Shown here: piece after piece, positions 13,647 to 18,502 of the stretch | How the letters are laid out: every line of letters starts with the position of its first letter | How positions within the stretch are numbered: the stretch's first letter is position 1 | Assembly (NCBI GenBank): GCA_023430705.1 | Contig: JAEYZJ010000370.1 | Span: 1-18,502, forward strand | Reading direction: 5' to 3' | DNA: 18,502 nucleotides | Source: Pseudomonadota bacterium | Lineage (GTDB): Bacteria > Pseudomonadota > Alphaproteobacteria > Rhizobiales > Devosiaceae | Notes under the pieces: generated by a model | What the model was told of the DNA's origin: nothing | Seen by the model: the letters and a program-made list of their open reading frames with translations, nothing else | Database searches by the model: none | Program-made: the position numbers and the translations under genes

Positions 13647-13651
13647 TTCCG

Positions 13652-14122
13652 TCACTCCGGATCCTCACCGGTGGCAGGGTCGCCATGGTGCGAGCCGCTA
13701 CCGGGTCTTGTGAGAAGGAATGCGGCCGCCAGCGCGCCGCCCACGGGGATGCCGATCTTCTTCATCAGGTCCGACTTGAGGACGAGAGGCAGGGCGGTCA
13801 GCGCGGCCGTTGTCACCAGCGCGGTCTTTTCGGACGAGGCGCGGCGTTGCGCCGCCCGGCGGCGGGCGATGCCGTCGGCTATGGCGATGGCGCCCCAGAT
13901 GACGAGCGCGACGACAACGCCCGCGACGCCGATTACCAGCGGCGCGACGATCGGGCCCCAGAGCGACGTCAGCCAGGCGTTGAGCCCGACGAGCAGGAAC
14001 ACCACTCCGACCAACGCGAAGAACGCCACGGCCGACCAGGCCATGGCGTTGCGTTTCAGGTGCTCCAGCAGTTCGTCGACCTCGATGCCGAGGACCGACG
14101 CAGCCAGCGCGAGCAGGTGCAT
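13652..14122 (-). CDS. YqjE-like membrane protein (phage-holin superfamily 6 type)
   Basis: A 156-residue inner-membrane protein. A short amphipathic N-terminal helix (1-27) is followed by two strong membrane helices at about 28-50 and 57-82, a basic segment (RRRAAQRR, 87-94) and two weaker hydrophobic stretches (100-116, 122-138), ending in a polar tail. This layout, and its place 3 nt downstream of a DUF883 gene, match the YqjD-YqjE pair of enterobacteria. Function of the family is not established; partnership with DUF883 at the membrane is probable. The ATG at 14122 uses the GAGGTAA spanning the upstream stop as its ribosome site, so the two are coupled. Confidence 0.75.
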   Translation of the reverse strand: MHLLALAASVLGIEVDELLEHLKRNAMAWSAVAFFALVGVVFLLVGLNAWLTSLWGPIVAPLVIGVAGVVVALVIWGAIAIADGIARRRAAQRRASSEKTALVTTAALTALPLVLKSDLMKKIGIPVGGALAAAFLLTRPGSGSHHGDPATGEDPE

Positions 14123-14125
14123 GGG

Positions 14126-14533
14126 TTACCTCGAGACAACCGCCAGGATGAAGCCGAGCGCGATCGCTCCGGCGACTGCCGTCAGTGGTTTCTCGCGGAT
14201 CGTATCCTTGATCTGCTTTTCGATCTGGCCGAACTCGTCCTGCGCTTCCTCGACGGCGCGCTGGCCGGCACTGGTGAGGTGACGCGCTTCGCGTTTGGCA
14301 GCGCTTTGCGCCTCGCTGACCTTGTTTCCGGCAAGATTGGCCAGGGTCGCGGCGATCGACTTGAGATCGTCCTGCAACTGCTGGACCTGAGCTGCCAGGT
14401 CTTCGGTGCTGGTGGCCGCCCGACGCGAGGCGGCGCTGCGGCTCGGCGAACGGCGCGAACCGTTGGCGGTGCGGCGAGCGGGGGTAGCGGCTGCCGACGT
14501 GCGGTTCGGCGCCATATCGGTGGTTGAAGCCAT
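14126..14533 (-). CDS. DUF883 (ElaB/YqjD-like) membrane-anchored stress protein
   Basis: A 135-residue tail-anchored protein. Residues 10-42 are a basic Arg/Ser/Ala-rich disordered segment (RRTANGSRRSPSRSAASRRA), 43-112 form an amphipathic coiled coil (TEDLAAQVQQLQDDLKSI onward), and 117-133 form the C-terminal membrane helix preceded by IREKPLTAVAGA, the conserved DUF883 ending. E. coli YqjD and ElaB bind ribosomes at the inner membrane in stationary phase under RpoS; a like role is plausible here but not shown. The start at 14533 has AGAGGAG 8 nt upstream and lies 28 nt after a perfect EcfG -10; a longer frame to 14665 would include the promoter itself and is rejected. Confidence 0.88.
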   Translation of the reverse strand: MASTTDMAPNRTSAAATPARRTANGSRRSPSRSAASRRAATSTEDLAAQVQQLQDDLKSIAATLANLAGNKVSEAQSAAKREARHLTSAGQRAVEEAQDEFGQIEKQIKDTIREKPLTAVAGAIALGFILAVVSR

Positions 14534-14561
14534 TGTGGTCGCTCCTCTTTGATGGAACGAG

Positions 14562-14587
14562 AACGCGGCAGGCACGTAGCGGGTTCC
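14562..14587 (-). promoter_or_regulatory. EcfG-type promoter for the DUF883-YqjE pair
   Basis: On the minus strand GGAAC (14587-14583), 17 bp, CGTT (14565-14562), a perfect match, ending 28 nt before the DUF883 ATG. Confidence 0.84.
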
Positions 14588-14621
14588 GCGACGCCCCGGC
14601 GGCGCTGGGCCCCATACGAGT

Positions 14622-14652
14622 GCACCCCGGTTCGGGGCGCGAACCGGGGTGC
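14622..14652. terminator. Large hairpin, second of two, downstream of the DUF3309 gene
   Basis: GCACCCCGGTTCG (14622-14634), 5-nt loop, CGAACCGGGGTGC (14640-14652): a perfect 13-bp stem. No U-run follows on either strand. It lies between the DUF3309 stop and the next EcfG promoter, so a terminator or mRNA 3'-end role for the leftward transcript is likely. Confidence 0.6.
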
Positions 14653-14655
14653 CAG

Positions 14656-14689
14656 GGCGAACCAAAAAGGGGGGCGACCTTGGTTCGCC
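14656..14689 (-). terminator. Hairpin, first of two, downstream of the DUF3309 gene
   Basis: On the minus strand GGCGAACCAA (14689-14680) pairs with TTGGTTCGCC (14665-14656) around a C-rich 14-nt loop. It starts 7 nt past the stop. It shares the CGAACC/GGTTCG core with the neighbouring 13-bp hairpin, so the two can pair in alternative ways. Confidence 0.55.
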
Positions 14690-14696
14690 TCGCCCG

Positions 14697-14855
14697 TCAG
14701 AATACGCGCATCAACACGAGGATGATGACGATGACGAGCACGACGCCGAGGATACCGGAGGGGTAAGCTCCCCAGGAGCGGGAGTAGGGCCAGGCCGGTA
14801 TGGCGCCGATTAACAGCAGGATCAGCAGGATGATGATGATCGTGCTAAGTGTCAT
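14697..14855 (-). CDS. DUF3309-type small membrane protein
   Basis: A 52-residue peptide with two hydrophobic helices, STIIIILLILLLIGAIPAW (about 4-22) and GILGVVLVIVIILVL (about 34-48), joined by PYSRSWGAYPSG. The PxWPYSxxWGYxPSG turn is the mark of DUF3309 proteins. The ATG at 14855 uses AGGAG that overlaps the stop of the preceding gene, so translation is coupled. It is probably transcribed from the EcfG promoter at 15102-15126. Function unknown. Confidence 0.88.
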   Translation of the reverse strand: MTLSTIIIILLILLLIGAIPAWPYSRSWGAYPSGILGVVLVIVIILVLMRVF

Positions 14856-14865
14856 GCTTTTGCTC

Positions 14866-15030
14866 CTAGAGTATCGACAGTAGGAGCGTCGCGGCCACAA
14901 GTATGCCTACGGCCGCGGCGAGGGCCGCGGCCAGCACGGAGTAGTCCGCGTGGCCTTCATACTTGTCCGGCACCCATGCCAGTGCCGACCGGCTCGCGTG
15001 TTCGAGATTGGCGATTTCAAGGGTGCTCAT
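14866..15030 (-). CDS. Unrecognised 54-aa single-helix membrane protein
   Basis: A short open frame with a clear GGGAG ribosome site. Residues 1-30 are polar (MSTLEIANLEHASRSALAWV, then PDKYEGHADY), and 31-54 form one hydrophobic helix (SVLAAALAAAVGILVAATLL and on to the end), so it is predicted to be C-tail anchored or N-out/N-in single-pass. I do not recognise a family. It is the first gene of the two-gene unit with the DUF3309 peptide, with the stop codon inside that gene's ribosome site. The EcfG promoter at 15102-15126 lies 71 nt upstream. Reality is supported by ribosome site, coupling and promoter, not by homology. Confidence 0.72.
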   Translation of the reverse strand: MSTLEIANLEHASRSALAWVPDKYEGHADYSVLAAALAAAVGILVAATLLLSIL

Positions 15031-15101
15031 GTGCCGTGCTCCCGCCTTGTGGTTAGGCCCTGCTTGGCCGGGGGATACGCATTAAGCGCATCTGGCTTCA
15101 C

Positions 15102-15126
15102 AACGGCGCCTGCCACAATTGGTTCC
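15102..15126 (-). promoter_or_regulatory. EcfG-type promoter for the 54-aa/DUF3309 unit
   Basis: On the minus strand GGAAC (15126-15122), 16 bp, CGTT (15105-15102), ending 71 nt before the ATG at 15030. No terminator is seen between the transglutaminase stop (15147) and this promoter, so readthrough from the upstream operon is possible. Confidence 0.8.
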
Positions 15127-15146
15127 TGGGACGGCGGAGATTTGCC

Positions 15147-16025
15147 TTATTCGACGCGAACCACGTCGACGGACTGCTTGGCGGTGTGCTCGCCGCTGGT
15201 GCGCAGGACCCCCACGATGGGCGAAATGTCGGAGTAGTCCCGCCCGTGCCCGATGGTGATGTGGTCCGACCCGGCCAGCATCGCATTGGTGGGATCGAAC
15301 TCGATCCAGCCGGCATGCTGTCCGCACCAGACCCGAACCCAGGCATGCATGGCGTCCGCGCCCTCCAGCCGCGGCTCGCCGTCGGGTGCGAGGGTGCGCA
15401 GGAATCCGGAGACATAGGCGGCGGGGATGCCCACGCCGCGCAGTCCGGCGATCATCACATGCACGAAGTCCTGGCATACTCCGCGCTTCAGCGCGAAGGC
15501 CTCGCCGGGGCTGGTGTCCACCTTGGTCGCCTCGCGGTCGTAGCGGAACTCGCGGTGGATGCGGAGGCAGAGCTCGAGGGCGGCGGCCTGCACGGACGGC
15601 GTGCGTTCGACACAGTCCCGCGCGTAGGCCGTGATCGCCGGCTCGAGCGGAACGCGCGGCGAAGCGGCGAGGAAGTGCTGCGGCGAACCGGGGGCGACCG
15701 ACCACAGGCCGGCCAGCTCGTCCAGAAGGCCGGAGAGTGTGGGCGAGAGATCAGCGGGCGCCTGCTGCTCCTCGAGCTGAACCCGGGCCGAGAGGCGCAC
15801 GTCGAGGTGGTCGTGGTAGCCCGAATAGGCGATCGTGGTGACGAGGTTGCCGAAATAGTCGGTGAAGGTGGTTTCCTGGTCGGGCCGCGGATCGAACGAC
15901 AGCGCGGAGGCGATGACCCGCTGCACGCGCGGGATCGAGATCGGCGTCACCCGCACCAGGTGCCGGTCCCCGTGCACCGAGGCGTCGTAGTCGTAGTGCA
16001 GTTCGAGCCGGACATCGTAGAGCAC
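15147..16025 (-). CDS. Transglutaminase-like (cysteine-protease fold) protein
   Basis: A 292-residue protein of the bacterial transglutaminase-like family. The N-terminal half (1-120) is the beta-sandwich 'transglutaminase N-terminal' domain, starting LYDVRLELHYDYDASVHGDR. The catalytic triad is visible: Cys184 in RGVCQDFVH, His227 in DAMHAWVRV, Asp244 in IEFDPTN. The family acts as amide hydrolase or transferase; the actual substrate is unknown. No signal peptide. The start is GTG at 16025, with GGGAG 7 nt upstream that overlaps the region of the preceding stop. It follows the ATP-grasp/alpha-E gene by 11 nt; these three domains are a very common conserved set. Confidence 0.93.
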   Translation of the reverse strand: MLYDVRLELHYDYDASVHGDRHLVRVTPISIPRVQRVIASALSFDPRPDQETTFTDYFGNLVTTIAYSGYHDHLDVRLSARVQLEEQQAPADLSPTLSGLLDELAGLWSVAPGSPQHFLAASPRVPLEPAITAYARDCVERTPSVQAAALELCLRIHREFRYDREATKVDTSPGEAFALKRGVCQDFVHVMIAGLRGVGIPAAYVSGFLRTLAPDGEPRLEGADAMHAWVRVWCGQHAGWIEFDPTNAMLAGSDHITIGHGRDYSDISPIVGVLRTSGEHTAKQSVDVVRVE

Positions 16026-16036
16026 GGCCCGCTCCC

Positions 16037-18445
16037 TCAGACGAAATAGGCGTCGGCGACGAGACCGGCGAGGTTGCCGATCTCCATGCCGAGCCGGTTG
16101 AGCCGGGGCGTGGTCATGTCCTCGGGCTCGCTGACCCGCAGCTCGGTATCGAGCGACAAAGCGGCCTTGGCCGCTACCGAAAGGTGCCCGTCCTCGACGC
16201 CGCCCGGTAGCCGCTCGAGCTGTTCGTACAGCTCGGCGATCTGGAAACGGACCGAGCGCGGGTTAAGCGGATCGAGGACGAGGAGGTCGATGTAGGAATT
16301 GGCTCCGGCGCTCACCGCATAGCGGCGCCGGTGCGTCATCACGCTGTCGCCGATCTCCAGCAGCAGGTCCAGGGCCCCCTCCGGCGCCTCGGCGCGCGTC
16401 AGCCAGGCGACCGCTTCCGAGATCTGGATGCCGCGCTCGAGTCGGCGTCCGATCTCGAGGAAGCGCCAGCCGGCGAAGCGGTACATGTTCTCGTGCACAA
16501 GACCCGAGAAGCCGGCCAGCTTGCGCAGCAGCACGGTCATGGCGCGGGTCGCGTCGTCGCCCGCCTGCACACGCTGGGTGAACGCGGCCGCCGTCTTGCT
16601 GAGGTCGGTCAGCGCGAGCCAGCCGTCGGGAGAGAAACGATCGCGGATCTGGCTGGCGCTCTGCACGGCGCTTTCGATCGCGGCCACCAGTCCGGCGGGA
16701 AGGGGACTGGAAGCATCGACGCCGACGCCATCGAGATAGGTGCGGGTGTCCCTGAGCAGGGGCAGGTCCGGGTTCGAGCTCTCGGCGAGGCGGGCATTGT
16801 AGGCGCGCAGGATGCGCACAGTCGCCTCGCAGCGCTCGGCATAGCGACCGAGCCAGATCAGGTTGTCGGCGGCCCGGCTGGGCAGGCTTCCGGCAGAAAT
16901 GCGTACCAGCTTCTCGTCCGCGCTCGGCAGCAGCGTGTCACGCTCTACCGGCTCCCGGCTCACGACCCAGACGTCGGCAGCCTGGCCGCCGCGCTGCATG
17001 GCGATGGCGCTCGAGTCCGCGGTCGAACCGATGCGGGCAAAGCCGCCTGGCATGACGGTCCAGCCGTCGCGAGTGCGGGCGACATAGACCCGCAGCGTCA
17101 TCGGCCGGGGCTCCAGCCGTCCACCCACATAGAGCGGCGTGGTCGACAGGTGGACCTGCTCCTGGCCGACGAACATGCCCCCCTCGATCTCGAGCCGAGC
17201 GAGCAAGGCCTCGCGTCTTTCGCGCGGCAGCTCGCCGCCGACGACCGTTCCCTCGGTGTCCTCGATGGCAAGGCCGGTGGCGAAGGCTGAGCCGACCATC
17301 ATGGTTTCGAAGTTCTCGACGACATGGCGCCGCTCGGCAGCTCCGCCACACCACCAGGTGGCGATCGTGGGCAGTTCCAGCTCGTTCCCCGTCAGGGCGA
17401 GGCACAGGTTGGGCATAAAGGCCGCGAAGGCCCGCGTCTCGAGGATGCCGGTGCCCAGCGCGTTGACCATCGAGATGGTGCCCTGGCGCACGGCATCGAC
17501 GAGCCCGGGCGTGCCGATACGGCTGTCGTAGCGCAGCTCCAGCGGGTCGGCGAAGCTGGCATCCATGCGCCGCCACAGGACGCTGACGGGCTTCAGCCCC
17601 GATACGGTCCGTACCATCACCTGGCCGCCGTCCACCACCAGGTCCTCGCCTTCGAGCAGGGCGAAACCGAGGTAGCGGGCGATATAGGCGTGCTCGAAAT
17701 AGGTCTCGTTGTGCTGGCCCGGCGTCAGGATGCCGACCCGCCCGTCGACGGAGTTCGCGATGCCGTTGAGCGCGTCACGGAAGCCGCGGAAGAAGCGGGC
17801 CAGCCGATGCACATGCATCCTGCCGTAGATGTCGGAGAGGGCGCGGGTGGTAGCAACCCGGTTCTCGAGGGCAAAGCCCGCGCCGGACGGGGCCTGCGTG
17901 CGATCGCCCAGCACCCACCAGTTGCCATCCGGACCGCGGCCGAGCTCGAAGGCACAGAAGTGCAGGAAGTGACCGCTCGCCGGCTGCGCCCCCACCATGG
18001 GCCGCAGGAACTCCGAGTTGCGTGCGATCAGCTCGGGTGGCAGCAGGCCGCGCTGCACCAGCTGGTTGTCGCCATAGATGTCGGCGACGATCGTCTCCAG
18101 CAGCTCGGCGCGCTGCGTCAGGCCGCGGGTGATGGTTCGCCACTCGGCTTCGTCGACGATCAGCGGGACGTGGGCCAGCGGCCAGCCGCGCTCCTTGCCG
18201 CCGGCGCCGTCGTACTTGCGATAGTAGACACCAGAGTCGCGCAGATACTGGTCCGCGCGCTCGAAGCGGCCCGCCAGGTCGGCCGGCCCCAGTTCATCGA
18301 GCGCCCCGATGAGTTGCTCCCAGCCGGGACGCAGTTGCCCGGACGGGTCGAGCATCTCGTCGGGAACACCGGGCAACGGGCGGTAGTCGGCAACGAGGGA
18401 TGGCCCCCCGTGCGTCTTCGCCTGCTTGTGATTCCGGTTGCTCAT
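16037..18445 (-). CDS. Fused circularly permuted ATP-grasp / alpha-E domain protein
   Basis: An 802-residue cytoplasmic protein joining two families that are separate in many bacteria: the circularly permuted ATP-grasp protein (COG2308 type, about residues 40-500) and the alpha-E protein (COG2307 type, about 515-800). ATP-grasp landmarks include DGRVGILTPGQHNETYFEHA (about 236-255), GRMHVHRLARFFRGF just before it, VNALGTGILETRAFAAFMP near 340, and VHLSTTPLYVGGRLEPRPM near 435. The alpha-E part begins SLPSRAADNLIWLGRYAERC and includes LVHENMYRFAGWRFLEIGRR. ATP-grasp enzymes form amide or thioester bonds; with the transglutaminase partner this has been proposed to make or modify peptide-like conjugates, but no reaction is established. 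The ATG at 18445 leaves 57 bp to the window edge, with no EcfG motif or other promoter I can name. Confidence 0.94.
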   Translation of the reverse strand: MSNRNHKQAKTHGGPSLVADYRPLPGVPDEMLDPSGQLRPGWEQLIGALDELGPADLAGRFERADQYLRDSGVYYRKYDGAGGKERGWPLAHVPLIVDEAEWRTITRGLTQRAELLETIVADIYGDNQLVQRGLLPPELIARNSEFLRPMVGAQPASGHFLHFCAFELGRGPDGNWWVLGDRTQAPSGAGFALENRVATTRALSDIYGRMHVHRLARFFRGFRDALNGIANSVDGRVGILTPGQHNETYFEHAYIARYLGFALLEGEDLVVDGGQVMVRTVSGLKPVSVLWRRMDASFADPLELRYDSRIGTPGLVDAVRQGTISMVNALGTGILETRAFAAFMPNLCLALTGNELELPTIATWWCGGAAERRHVVENFETMMVGSAFATGLAIEDTEGTVVGGELPRERREALLARLEIEGGMFVGQEQVHLSTTPLYVGGRLEPRPMTLRVYVARTRDGWTVMPGGFARIGSTADSSAIAMQRGGQAADVWVVSREPVERDTLLPSADEKLVRISAGSLPSRAADNLIWLGRYAERCEATVRILRAYNARLAESSNPDLPLLRDTRTYLDGVGVDASSPLPAGLVAAIESAVQSASQIRDRFSPDGWLALTDLSKTAAAFTQRVQAGDDATRAMTVLLRKLAGFSGLVHENMYRFAGWRFLEIGRRLERGIQISEAVAWLTRAEAPEGALDLLLEIGDSVMTHRRRYAVSAGANSYIDLLVLDPLNPRSVRFQIAELYEQLERLPGGVEDGHLSVAAKAALSLDTELRVSEPEDMTTPRLNRLGMEIGNLAGLVADAYFV

Positions 18446-18502
18446 GGACTGATAGCGCTAGCGGAAGCGGTCGGAATCGCAAGCGGATTTCGACTGACTG
18501 GT

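Noticed and set aside
1..18502. Mobile elements, CRISPR array, tRNA/rRNA genes, toxin-antitoxin pairs
   Set aside because: I saw no transposase or integrase motif, no regularly spaced direct repeats, no cloverleaf-like tRNA sequence and no recognisable toxin. The holin-superfamily match at 13652-14122 is a YqjE-type chromosomal protein rather than a phage lysis gene, judged by its DUF883 partner and stress promoter.

Overview
The window reads as a high-GC chromosome segment of an alphaproteobacterium, most likely Hyphomicrobiales (Devosiaceae or a relative is plausible, but family is not settled by the sequence). The strongest taxonomic evidence is a complete PhyR-NepR-EcfG general stress response core, which is known only from Alphaproteobacteria. 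Amino-acid ABC transport, hexuronate use, small stress proteins (CsbD, DUF1328, DUF3309, DUF883) and a fused circularly permuted ATP-grasp/alpha-E protein all fit that group. I see no tRNA, rRNA, CRISPR array, insertion sequence or phage gene.

Left part (1-7060), metabolism. A truncated GntR/FadR-type regulator faces away from uxuA (mannonate dehydratase) across 68 bp. Convergent with uxuA is a leftward cluster: polar amino-acid ABC ATPase, prmB (ribosomal protein L3 glutamine methyltransferase), then solute-binding protein, two permeases and an AstE/AspA-family zinc deacylase. The ABC genes plus deacylase look like uptake and processing of an N-acylated or basic amino acid. prmB sits inside the set, directly abutting the ATPase gene.

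Middle (7061-9916), the stress-response core. phyR (leftward) and nepR-ecfG (rightward) diverge from a shared 160-bp region holding two back-to-back EcfG-type promoters (GGAAC, 16-17 bp, CGTT or CATT). Flanking it are CsbD and DUF1328 genes, each with its own EcfG-type promoter and strong intrinsic terminators. ecfG overlaps tail to tail with a single-domain receiver whose phospho-acceptor aspartate is replaced by glutamate.

Right-middle (9917-13254). A Crp/Fnr regulator is followed by a CHASE3/HisKA_2 sensor kinase and a diacylglycerol-kinase-like lipid kinase. The kinase is of the type that feeds PhyR and is the natural candidate input, though this is inference.

Right (13255-15146), a leftward stress-effector block. 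It contains an unrecognised 77-aa protein, a DUF883 (ElaB/YqjD-like) and YqjE-like membrane pair, and a 54-aa membrane protein coupled to a DUF3309 peptide. Each of the three units is preceded by a perfect EcfG-type promoter. In total I find seven EcfG-type promoters in about 8 kb, each upstream of a gene in the right orientation. This makes the region a compact general-stress island with regulator and effectors side by side.

Far right (15147-18445). A leftward two-gene operon encodes a fused CP-ATPgrasp/alpha-E protein (802 aa) and a transglutaminase-like cysteine-protease-fold protein, a widespread conserved pair implicated in peptide or amide-bond chemistry.
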